Positions 14,484 through 26,400 of a DNA stretch of 64,000 nucleotides are shown here, piece after piece (position 1 is the first letter of the stretch; each line of letters starts with the position of its first letter). The notes below the pieces were generated by a model. It saw only the letters and a list, made by a program, of their open reading frames with translations, searched no databases and was not told where the DNA came from. Source of the stretch: Labilithrix sp. (lineage in GTDB: Bacteria > Myxococcota_A > Polyangia > Polyangiales > Polyangiaceae); NCBI GenBank assembly GCA_019637155.1, contig JAHBWE010000001.1, forward strand, positions 186,001 to 250,000, read 5' to 3'. The position numbers were made by a program, and so were the translations under genes.

Positions 14484-17400
14484 AGCTGCTCGAGGAGCTG
14501 GCGCGCCTCCTCGAGGGTGGGATCGTCGTCGATCGCGCGCTTCAGGAGCATCATCGCGCGGCGCGTGTCGCCCTGCTGGCGCGCGATCTCGCCGAGGTGC
14601 TGGTACGCGATCGCCTTCGGCATCGGCGCCGCGACCTTGAGCATCGTGATCTGGCGGAGCGCGCGTTGTGCAACCTCCAGGTTGCCTAGCTCGAGCCCGA
14701 GGTACGCGAGCTCCGACGCGACGACGCCGTTCTGCGCGTCCATGTCGAGCGCGGTGACGAGGTGGCCGAGCTCGGTGTTGCGATCGCCGAGCATCTCCGC
14801 GATGCGCGCGAGGCGGTGGTAGAGCGCGGAGAGCTCGCGCGCGCGGCGGCCCTTGAACGTGCCGATCGTGCGCGTGAGCAGCTCCTGCGCTTCGTCGAGG
14901 CGGTTCGCGGAGGCGTACGCGTCGGAGAGGAGCGCGGCGCAGTCGAGATCGGCGGGGCGGAGCGCGTGCGCCTCTTCGAGGGCGGGGATCGCGTCGCTCG
15001 CGTCGGGGTTGCCGCCGTTCGGATCGGCCGCCGCTTCGAGGTAGAGCTGCCCCGCGCGGACGAGGCCGTCGAAGCGCGGGCCGACGTCGCCGTTCGCGCG
15101 CGCGTCCTCGATGACGAGGCCGGCGAGCTCGCGCAGCGCGCCGATCTGCTCGTAGAGCCACGCGAGGCGCTCGCGCAGGTTCGCGTCGTCGGGCGCGGCG
15201 ACGCGCGCGCGCTCGAGGCCGCCGCGCGCGTCGGCGAGGCGCCCCGCCTTCTCGCACGTCTCGAGCAGCTTGAGCGCGGCCTCGACGATGCCTTCTCCTT
15301 CTTCGAGGCCGACGAGGCGCCGGTAAGTCGCGCTCGCGGTGTCCCACCGCTCCTCGAGCTCGTCGACGTACGCGATCGCGCGGAGGGTCGCCTTGTCCTT
15401 GCTGTCTTGCTTCAGCAGCTCGGTGAGGACGTTGCGCGCCTCCTCGATGTCGCCGATCTCGAGGCGGAGCGAGGCGATGCGGAGGCGATGGATGCGCCAG
15501 AGCGCGACGTCGCCGCGGCCCGCCGCCTGGAGCGCCATCTTGCCGAGGTGATCGGCGAGGTACGCGCGGAGCTCGAGCTTCCCGGCGGTGACGGCCTCCT
15601 CGAAGTCCTCGAGCGCGCCGTCCATGTCGTTGAGGCGCGAGCGCAGGACCGCGCGCCGCGAGATGAGCTCGATCCGGAACGGATCCTCCGGCGTCACCGC
15701 CTCGAGCGCGGCGCCGAGCTCGGCCTCCGCCGTCTTCAGCTCGCCGGAGGCGGAGAGGGTGTCGACCATCTCGAGGAGGAGGAGGGGATCGCTCGGATCG
15801 GCCGCGCGCGCGTCGCGCAGGATCTTCGCCGCCTGCTCCGGATCGGAGAGCTGATCGCTGTAGATGTGCGCCGCCTCGCGGAGGCGGAGGCTCTTCTCGC
15901 TCGCGTCGGCGCGGCCGTTCGCGTCGAGGACGAAGAGCTCGGCGAGCTTCGCGAACTCGCTCGTCTCGCGGTAGATCGCCTCGAGTCGATCGCGGAGCTG
16001 GACGCTGCGCGGCGCGCCGCGGAAGCCGGTCTCGAGCGCACGGAGCGCGCCCTCGACGTCCTCGAGCGAGCGGCGCGTGTCGTGGAGCGAGAGCGCGAGC
16101 GCCTCCGCTTCCTCGCCGTGCTCGGTCGCGAGGCGGCGCTCCATCACGTCGGAGCGCGCCTCGATGTCCATGTCCTCGTCGTGCATGCGCTCGAGCGCGA
16201 TCAAGACCTCGCGCGCGTGCGGATCCCAGTCGAGCGCGGCGTAGTAGACGTCCTTCGCCTGGTTGCGATCGCGCTTCTCGAGGAGCATGCCGAGCCGGCG
16301 CGACAGGGAAGAGACCGCCTCCGCGTCCTGGCGGTCCTTCGCCGACTCGAGCTGGCTCGCGAGGAGCTGGGCGAGGTCTTCCTCGCGCCCGCCGCGCTCG
16401 AAGATCGTGCCGAGCAGGTGCGCCGCGTCGACGTTGGCCGGGTGCTCGTCGACGATGTCGCGCAGCTCCTGGGCCGCGTCGTCGTCGCTGAGCTTCAGCT
16501 TCTGCATCTGCACTTTGACGCGCTCGAGCCGGAGCTTCGAGCGCTCCATCGGATCGTCGACGAACTCGACGACGCGCGCGACGAGCGCGACGAGCTTCGA
16601 GAACTCCTCGAGCCGGCGGTAGACGTCGAGGAGCATCTCCCACGCGTCGCGGTCCTGCGGCTCCTTCTCGTGGAGCTCCTCGTAGATGGAGGAGGCGAGG
16701 CGGAGGTCGGCGAGCGGTCCGGAGGCGAGGCCGGCGACCTCGAAGAGGAAGCGCCGCGCCGCGTCCGGCTCCGCGATCTCGGCCGCCTCGCGCTTCAGCT
16801 CCGCGGCCTCGCGCACGCGGCCCGACTCCTCGCAGCGCCACGCGAGGAGCGCGAGCGCCCAGACGCGGCCCTCCTTGTCCTCGTGCTCCCGCTCGAGGTA
16901 GCGGCGGAGCAGCGACTCGGCGAGCTCCTTGTCCTCGATCTTCTCAGCGAGCTCGACGGCCTCCTTCATCGGGCCGGTGCCGGCGCCGGGGAGCGTCCAG
17001 CGCCGCGTGAGCGCGTCGACGAGGGAGCGCTCGCGGCCGTCGACGCGCGTGAGGCGCTCGTAGATGTCGATGATGCGCCACGCCTTCGGGTGTTTGTCGG
17101 AGGCCTCGCGGAGGAGCTGCTCCGCGCGCTCCTGATCCTCCTCCGTCGCGAAGGCTTGCTCGAACGCGTCGCAGCCGGCATCGACGTCGCCGGAGCGGAA
17201 GCGGAGCTGCGCGAGGCGGTAGAGCGCATCGGCGGAGGCGCCGCCGGCCTCGGCGTCGAGGTCGACGCGCATGCCGAGGACGCGCGCCTGCGCGGCGTCG
17301 TCGCCGAGGCGCTCGTAGACGCCGGCGAGGGTGGAGAGGAGCTCGCGGTCCTGCGGGCGCGCAAGGACGGCGCGCTCGTAGTGGCCGGCCGCCTCGGCGT

Positions 17401-20400
17401 CGTCCTTGTGCTCGTTCGCGGCGATGTAGCCGAGGCGGGCGAAGAGCATGCCGGCGAGGGCGGGATCCGTACCCGTGTATTCTGCAATCGAACGGACGCG
17501 GCCCTCGTAGTTGAGGAGCTTGTGCGTCGCGGCGGCGAGGCGGAAGGCGGCGTCGTGGGCCTGCTCGTTGGTGGGGTCGAGGTCGATCGCGCGGAGGATC
17601 ATCTCGAGCGCCTCGTCCTTGCGATCGAGGTGCGCGTCGAAGAGGAGGCCGAGCTCGGTGCGGAGCGCGGCCTCGTCGTCGGGGTTGCCGCGCTCGAGGC
17701 GGGTCGAGAGCGCGCGCGCGAGGTTCATGTGATCGCCGGCGCGACGGAGCGACGCCTCGAAGCGGCGCGCCTCGACGCGGTTCTCGTTCGCGAGCTCGAA
17801 GGCGGACTCGAGGATCTCCTTCGCGCGGTCCTGATCGTCGAGCCGCAGCGCGATGCGGGAGAGCTCGAACATGACCTCCGAGCGCGTGACCGGCGACTCG
17901 TCGGTCGGATCGTCCTGCCGGCGGAGGACGGTGAGGAGCGCGCGGTAGGAGCGCTCGGCGCGATCGAGCTGGCCGTCGTCGCGCGCGAGCTCGGCGAGGG
18001 CGCGGAGGATCTCGGCGTTCGCGGGATCGATCCGCGTCGCGGCGTCGAGCTCGACGAGGGCGCGCGCGCGATCGCCGACCGCGAGGTCGAGGCGCGCGAG
18101 GTAGAAGTGGACCGGCGCGCGCTCCTTCGGGCGGCGGCCGCCGAAGGCCTCGATCAGGGTGCGGAGCAGCGTGCGCGCTTCCTCGAAGCGCTGCGCCGCG
18201 CCGAGCGCGTCGGCGAGCGAGAGCTTCACCGCGTTCTCGTCGGGCGCGAGATCGGCCGCTTGCTCGAGGAGCGGGATCGCCTTCTCGGGCTCGTTCGTGC
18301 GGCCCCTATGGAGCGCCGCCGCTTCACGCAAGCGCGCGAGGCGCGTCGCCTTGTCGGGCGCGTGCTGCGCGCCCTCGGTGAGGAGGACCGCGAGCGCGGG
18401 CCAGTCCTGCGCCGCGCGGTACGTCTCGGCGAGGCGCACGCGCACGATGTCGGCCTCGGGATCGCGGGCGACCTCGGACTCGAGCTTCGCCCGCGCCTCG
18501 GCCTTCCGGTTCGCGGAGACGAGCGCGTCGGAGAGGCGGAGGTTCACCGCCGCGCGCTGGGCGCCGTCGGTGAGCTCGCGGAGGCGATCGAGGTACTTCG
18601 CGGCGTCGTCGAACGCCTTCTCCACGGTGGAGAGGCGCGCGAGGTCGTCGTACGCGCGCGTGCGCTCCTCGAGCGCGACGACGCGGCGGAGGTGCGCGAT
18701 CGCGCGCGGCAGGTCGGCGAGCTGCTTCTCGGAGACCTCGGCCGCGCGGGAGAAGAAGTCCGCCGCGATCGTCTTGTCCTCGGCGCGCTCGGCGAGCTCC
18801 GCCTGCGCGGAGAGGAGCTCCTCGAGCTCGGTCCAACGCTCCTCGCGCTGGAGGAGGCCGGCGAGCATCTTCACCGTCGCTTCGTGGCGACCGGACTCGG
18901 CGAGGTTCTCGCGGAGGACCCCCGCCGCGCGCTCGACCGAGCCGAGCTCGTCCTCGATCGGCGCGACCTCGAGGCGGAGGTAGAGCCGCGCGCGGACGTC
19001 CTTCGCCGTGCCGACGAGGTGGCGCTTGAGATCGAGCAGCTCCTGGCGCCGCCCGCCCGCTTCGTAGAGTGCGACGAGGCGCTGGACCGCCTCCGCGTCG
19101 TGCGGGTCTTCCTCGATCAGCTTGAGGTAGATCGCGACCGCGCGATCGACCGCGTTCAGCTTGTCGACCGCGACCACCGCCGCCTCGTGGCGGAGCGCGC
19201 GCGCCTTGTCCGTCTTCCACGGCAGCTGCGACGTGTCGAGGAGGAGCTGGACGACGCGGTCGTTGTCGCCTTCGTCGCCGTAGATGCGGACGAGCTCGCG
19301 CGTGGCGCGATCGACGTAGTGCTCCGGCGCCTGCGCCGCGCTGGTGGCGCTGTTGCCCGCGATCGTGACGCCGAGCCAGCGCTCGGCGGACAGCTTCAAG
19401 AGCCGGTCGTAGATCGACTTCGCGAGCGCGCGATCTCCGACGCTGTTGACCGCGGTCTCCGCCGCCTCGGAGAGGAGATCGAGATCGCCGCCGGTCGACT
19501 CCGAGAGGCGGAGGAGCGAGTCGACGAGGGGGCGGCCGCGCACGCGGCGCTGCAGCTTCGCGAGCTCGGCGAGGAGCGGCGCGTTGGTCGGGTCGTGCCC
19601 GAGCGCGCGCGTGTACGCGGACTCCGCCGCGTCCGGATCGCCGCGGCGGTCGCGATGCCAGATCGCGATGACCTCCTCGAGATCGCGCGCGAGCCCCGGC
19701 GCGAGGCCGGCGCCGTCGTGGACGAGCGACGCGAGCGAGAACGTGATCGAGTCCCAGCCCGAGCCGACGACGGCGGCGTCCTCGATCGCGTCGATGAGGC
19801 TGCGCTCGAGGTTGTCCCGTGCGCGCGTCGACTCCACGAGCGCGCGCGCGGCCGCGTCCCAGCGTCCGGTCTTTCCCGCGACGCGGATGACCGCGGTCGC
19901 GGCGTCGAGCTCGCCGGGGACCTGATCGTCGACCTGGACGTACGCGTCGAGCGCGGCGCGCGGCTCCTCGAGCTGGTTCTCGAGGACCTGCCCCATGCGG
20001 TAGCGGAGGTTCCGCGCCCAGTCTTCGGTCTTGCCCTCGATGCACTCGCGCAGCGTCTCGGCGAGGGCGCGCCACGCGCGGGTGCGCTCGGCGAGGCGGA
20101 AGAACTCCTCGACCGTGTCGAGGCGCGTCGGATCGAGGAGCACCGCGCGGCGGACGAGGACGAACGACGCGTCGGGATCGTCGGCGCGGTCCTCGGAGAT
20201 CTTCGCCGACTCCATGAGGATCGCGACCTGCTTCACCTCCGGGGTGGGGTTCAGGTCGGAGGCGGCGGCGAGGCGGTGCTCGGTGAGGTCGAGGATGAGG
20301 CGCCAGTCGTCGGCGGTCTGGTACGCGGTGAGGAGCACGCGCACGACCTCGGCGCGCTGATCGGCGCGGCGGAGGAGGGAGCGGAGTCCGGCGCGCGCGC

Positions 20401-23400
20401 CTTCGTTCCGCGGATCGTTGAGGAGCGCCTGCTCGTAGCTCACGATCGAGCCAGCGATCTCGTCGAGCTGCTCGCGCTGGACGTCGCCGAGCTCGCGCAG
20501 CGTCTCCGCCTTCTCGGTCGCGTTCGGCGCGCGGGTGGCGGCGCCGGTGAGGTGCTCGGCGAGCTCGTCCCAGCGCTGCGTCGTGCGGAGGAGCGACGAG
20601 AGCGCCTTCGTCCCGTCGTCGGAGTGACCGAAGACCTGCTCGATGTCGCGCCAGGTGTCGATCGACTCCTCGGTCGCGTCGAGGTTGTCGCTCAGGATCC
20701 GCGCGACGCGCACGCGATCGGTGCGCCGCAGCTCTTCTCCGCGCTCGCTCTTCGCGGCGCGCTTGTCGAGGACGGCGATGAGGGAGCGCCAGCGCTGCGC
20801 CTTGTCGAACAAGAGGACGAGGCCGTCGAGCGCCTCGGGATCGCCGGCCCGCACCTCGAGGCGGCCCTCCCACGCCCAGATCGCGCGGTCGTTCTCCTCG
20901 AGCTCCATCGCGAGGCGCGCCGCCTCGCCGAGGACGTGCCACTTCACGTCCGGCTCCTGCTCGAGGATCGCGAGGCGCTCGAGGACGTCGAGGCGATCGT
21001 TCTTGCGCTCCGCGCGCGCGAGGAGCGGCTCGACGTGGCGGCACGCCTCGAGCAGCTTCGCGTCGGCGATCCCCTGCACCGCGAGGATGCGGAAGAACAG
21101 CTCGATCGCCTTCTCGATGTCGCCGATGTCGTGGGCGGTGACCTCGCCCGCGCTCATCAAGAGGTCGACGCGGAGCACGTCGTCCTGCGAGTCGTCCGCC
21201 GCGGCGACGAGGACCTCGGCGTAGCGATCGTAGCGGCCGATCCGCGCGGCGACGGTCTTGAGCTCCTCGCGGTGCGCGGGCTCCTCCGGCTCGAGCAGCA
21301 CGAGCGACGCGAAGTGCTCGAGCGCCTGGTCGTCGTTGCCGAGCGCGGCGTAGAGGCCGGCGAGCTGGAGGTGGCGGCGGATCCGCTCCTTCGAGGAGCG
21401 GACGACCTCGAGCTCGACCTCGAGCACGCGCGCGAGGTTCGCGTCGTCGTTCTCCGCCTCGTAACGCGCGCGGAGGAGCGCGGCGGCGCGCTGGCGGACG
21501 AGGCCGCGCTTCGGCGGCATCGGGAAATACGAGTCGCGGCGGCCGTCGGGCGGCGGCGGGAGGGACTCCTTGATGTCCGCCGTCTTCGGCGCGAGCGCGA
21601 GGATGCGCTCGAGCAGCGTCGTGACGTCGATCGCGGGCGGCGGCGGCGCGAACGACGCGGACGAGGCGAGCGGGATGTCCGGCTGCATCTGCACTTCGCC
21701 GACCGCGGCGGTGTTCGTGACGATGTCCTCGACGACGATGAGCGCGCTCGAGGGATCGTTGAGCTCGTCGAGCCAGAGCGACGCGATGCGGGAGCGCTCG
21801 CGCTGCGCCTCGTCGGGCGGGAGGTTCGCGAGGCGGAGGCCGCGGAGGGTGATGAGCTCGCGGTGGCAGCCGTGGCGCTCGTAGAGGCGCTCGAGCGCGG
21901 CGGTGAGGCGGACGTTCCCCGGCTTCAGCTCGAGGAGCTGCTCGAAGTAGCGGATCGCGCGCTGGGCGTGGTTGGCGAAGTCCTTCGCGATCTGGGCCGC
22001 TTCTTCGAGGAGCTCGAGGCGGCGCTCCTTGTCCGCGCCCTCGGCGGCGCGATCGTAGAGCGAGAAGAGGTCGTCCCAGCGCTCGTTCGCGTCGAAGATC
22101 AGCTTGAGGCGATCGAACGCCCACGTGTCCTCGGGGTCGATCTCGAGGAGCCGCTCGAGCACGCGCACGACGCGGTCGCTGTCCTCGTACCACTCCTCGT
22201 AGAACGCGACCGCGCGCTGCCCGAGCTCGATCGCGTCGGCCTTCGACAGCGCCTGCGCGCGCGGGTTTTGGAGCGTGCCGCGCAGGACCGCCTCGTACAT
22301 GTCCGCGAGCGGATCGGCGGAGGTGACCTGGCGCGCGATCGCCTCGGCGCGATCCCAGAGCATGAGCTCGGCGGGGAGGTCGCTCACCGCGCGGAGCGCG
22401 ACTTTGTAAGCGTCGGCGCCGCGGTCGTACTCGGCGAGCGTGTCGAGGTAGCGCTCGTAGCGCTCTCGCGTCGGCTCGCCGTGCGAGACGATGTGATCGA
22501 GGATCTTGAGCTTCTGATCGGGGTCCTCGACCGCGTCGAGCGACTGCTCGAGGACGCCGGTCGCGCGCCCGCCGACCTCGGGATCGGTGAGGAGCTTCGC
22601 GGCGAGGCCGATCGCGGCGTTGTCGCCGGGGGACACCTCGAGCACGCTCGCGATGCGGTCGAGCGCTTCGCCCTGACGGCCCGGGCGCTCGACGAGGATC
22701 GTCGCGATCTGCACGTCGAGCGCGTTCTTCGCTTCCCCCTCGCTCGCGGCGTGACGCGCGGTCAGGGCCGAGAGCGCGCCCTCGACGTCGCCGTGCTTGA
22801 GCGAGAGGCGCGACACGGCCGCGAGCGCCTCGAGGTCCGACTCGTCGGCCTCGACCACCTTGCGATACAGCTCGAGCGCGGTCTGCTCGTGACCGAGCTC
22901 GCGCTCCTCGGACTCCGCCCACGCGAAGAGCGCGCGCGCCTTCTCGTCCGGCTTCGCGTGCTCGACGCGCCAGCCGTGGAGCCAGCGCACGTCGCGCGTG
23001 CGCGCCTGGCTGCGCGGCATCCCGCGGAGGAGCTCCTCCATCCCGAGCGACGCGGCCGACGTCGTCGTCCCGTCCTTGCTCCGCTCGAGGATGCCGCGGA
23101 AGGCGGCGGCGGCGTCGGACCACGTCGCCTCCTTCGAGGCGAGGACGCGCGCCTTCGCGAGCGTGAGCTCGCCCCAGGTGCCTTCGTTCACGTTCGAGCC
23201 GAGCGCGCCGAGCGCGCGATCGACCGCGGCGGCGAGGTCCTCGGTCCTGCCCGTCTTCTGCGCGAGGGTGGCGAGCTCGGCGAGGACCTCGCGGTCCTCC
23301 GGCGCGAGGGCGAAGGCCGATCGCGCCGCGTCGAACGCGCGATCGTGCTGCTTCAGCTCGTCGGTGAGCGTGCGCGAGAGCCGGCGCAGCAGCTCCACCC

Positions 23401-26400
23401 GCGTCGCGTTGCCGTCGGCGAGCTCGAGGAGCACCTCGTAGAGCGGCGGGACCTTGTCCCACGTGCCGCTCCGCTCGTGGAGCTCGACGAGCTGCGCGGT
23501 GGCGACCGCGTCCTTCGGCGCGATCGCGCGGAGGCGATCGAGGAGGCCGATCGCGGCGCTGTCGTCGCCCATGTTGGTGGCGATCTCGGCGCCCTGGCGC
23601 AGCCGCTCGATCGCCTGCTTCGGATCGCCGCTCCGCTCGGCGAGGGCGGCGAGGCGGCCGAGGCACTCCACCTGCTGGTGCGGATCGGCGGTCTCCCGCA
23701 CGCGCCGCTCGAGCACCGCGCGGAGGAGCACGTTGTCGCCGAGCCTCGTCGCGATCTCCTCGACGAGGTCGAGCTCCGCGTCGGAGAGCTGGCTGTCGTT
23801 GAGGAGCGCGAGGGCGTGGAGCGCGCCGCGGACGCCCTGGCCGTGCGCGGTCGCGATCTGCGCGAGCTGCGAGCGCGTCGAGCGGATCTCCTCCGCGCCG
23901 GTCGCGACCGCGAGGTAGTCCTCGAGCCGATCGCAGAGGTCGTCCCACGCCTCGGTCTCGGTGTAGAGCTCCACCAGCGCGCCGTGCGCGGCGCGGTCGG
24001 TCTGGTCGTCGGCGAGGGCCTGTTTGTACGCGGCGATCGCGGCCTTCGGATCGAGGAGCTCGTAGCGCTCGATCGTGCCGATGCTGTGGAGGAGCTGCCG
24101 GCGGCGCTGCGGCTCCGCCCCGCGCTCGAGCGCGGCGTGGTACAGCGCGACCCGCTCCTCGGGGTTGCCTTGCTCCTGGAGCAGCTGATCGACGCGCGCG
24201 ACGAGCTCGGGGTTCGAGGGCTCGAACGCGAGCGCGCGGCGGTAGGCGGTGAGCGCCTGCGCGACGTCGCCGGCGTTCGCGCTCTCCTCGCCCGCGCGCA
24301 TCGCGAGGTCCATCAGCTCCTGCGACTCGATCTCCTTCTCGCCGAGCGCCTTCACGAGGAGCGCCGCGCGCCGCTTCGGGTCGAGCTGGGTCGTCAGCTC
24401 GTCGAAGCGCGCGACCCAGGGGCCGACCGGCTCGGAGCTCTCGACCGCCTCGCCGAGCGCGCGCGCGACGATTTCGACCGCTTTGTCTTCTGAGACGGAT
24501 TCCGCCACTTTCGCGGCTTCCTCGAAAGCCGCGAGCCGGTCCTGCACGATCGGCGACGACGCGGCCCGGATCTCGAGGACGCGGAGGAGGCCCTGCCCGT
24601 TCTGCTCGCCGCGATAGATGGGCTCGAGGACGGCGGCGGCGGCGAGGCGGTGCTCGGTGCCGAGGAGGAGCTTCTCGAGCGTGCTCCGGCTCGTCTTCTC
24701 CGCCGCGTCGAGGTCGAGCGCCCGCTTGAACGCGTCGATCGCGAGGTCGGTCTCGCGCGTGCGCTGGAGGTACACGTTGCCGAGGCGCGCGAGGATCTCG
24801 GGCTGCTCTTCCTCCGCCGCGAGCTCGGCGTCCTTCGAGAGCGCCTCCGCGAGCTCGGGCCACTTCCGCTCCTGCTCGAGGATCGGGACCCACTGCACGT
24901 AGACGTCGCGCGAGGGGCCGAAGCGCTCCACGAGCGCGCGCCACGCCTCCGACGCCGCGGCGGCGTCGCCCGACTGCATCCGCACCTCGGCCGCGCGGTA
25001 GGCGAGGCCGCGCGCGTCGTCGGGGTCCTCGGTGTCCTTCGCGCGCTCCTCGAGGACGTAGGCGAGGTCTCCCCACTGCTTCCTGTCTTCGTAGAGCGGC
25101 TCGAGGGCCGCGAGCGCGCGCGCGCGGGCGGGGGAGTCGACGAGGCGGCGCCACGCGGCGATCGCGCGGTCGACGTCGCCGAGCTCGTTGCCGCAGATCT
25201 CGGCGATGCGCTCGTTCGCGGCCTGCTTCTCCTGCTCGTTGTTGGAGAGCTCGCCGATCTTGGCGAGCACCTCGACGAGGTTCTTCACGTCGCCCTCGCC
25301 GGCGTAGACGGAGGCGAGCGCGCGCGCGGCGGTGAGGACGGCGAGCGGATCCGCGCTCGGCGCGGCGAGGACGCCGGCGAGGGTCGTGCGCGCGCGCTTC
25401 AGGTCGCCGCCCTTGAGCAGGAGGTCGCCCATCTCCGCGGTGATGCGGGAGCGGATGCCGGCGTCCTTCGCGACGGTGGAGACGCGCGCGAACGTGCGCG
25501 CGACCTCGAGCGGGCCCTTCAGCTGCGAGCCGAGCTGCACGTAGCGCTGGCGGAGCTCGTCGTCGGCGGGGTCGATGCCGAGGGCTTGCTCGAACGCCTC
25601 GAACGCGCCCTGGTAGTCGCCGAGCTCGTCCTGCTTGAGGATGCCGATGCGGCGGAGGACGTCGCGGCGGCGGGGGCCGCGCGTGTGCTCGAGCTCGATG
25701 CCGAGGTACTTCGTGCGCTCTTCCGTCGAGGTCGCGCCGGCGACGAGGGTGGCGGCCGCGCGCGCGGCGAGCCCCTTGCTCTCGAGGAGGCGCGTCGCGA
25801 CGCGGCGGGCCTCGACGTTGGTGGGGTCGACCTCGAGGAGCGCCTCGACGTGAGGCATCGCGCGCTCCGGCTCCTTGAGCTGGTTCGCGAACACCTCGAT
25901 CAGCTTCGACCGGATGCGCGTGGCCTCCTCCGCCGGCGGCGCGGGCTCGCCGCCGAGCGCCTGCTCGAGCATGCGCGCGACGTCGCGGAAGCGGTTCGCC
26001 TTGATGAAGCGCTGCTCGAGCGCGTTCCGCAGCTCTTCGTCGCCGGGCTCGAGGCGAACGAGCTGCTGGTAGGTCTCGATCGCTTTGTCGTCGAGGCCGG
26101 CCTGCTCGAACAGCGCCGCGGCGCGCTTCAGGAGCTCCACCTGCTCGGGCCGCTGCCGGTGCCCCGCGGTCTGCACGCACAGCTCGGCGAGCCGCTTGTG
26201 ATCTTCGGTGCGCGTGAGCTGCGCCTCGAGCCGCTCGAACGCGGCGACGTGCCCGGCGTGCGCGGCGAGGGCCTTCTCGAGGTAGGTCGCGGCGCCGACG
26301 TCGTCGCCGAGCTGATCGCCGAAGAAGGTGGCGGCGCGGTACAGCACCTCGGCCTGCACCTGCGGCAAGAACGTCTTGAGCTTGCGACCGGCCGCCGCCG

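Noticed and set aside
14762-24493. A 3243-codon open frame on the strand opposite the giant TPR gene
   Set aside because: It mirrors the TPR gene codon by codon in high-GC DNA, has Arg/Glu/Ala-dominated composition with no motifs, and contradicts the clear TPR reading. It is a shadow frame.
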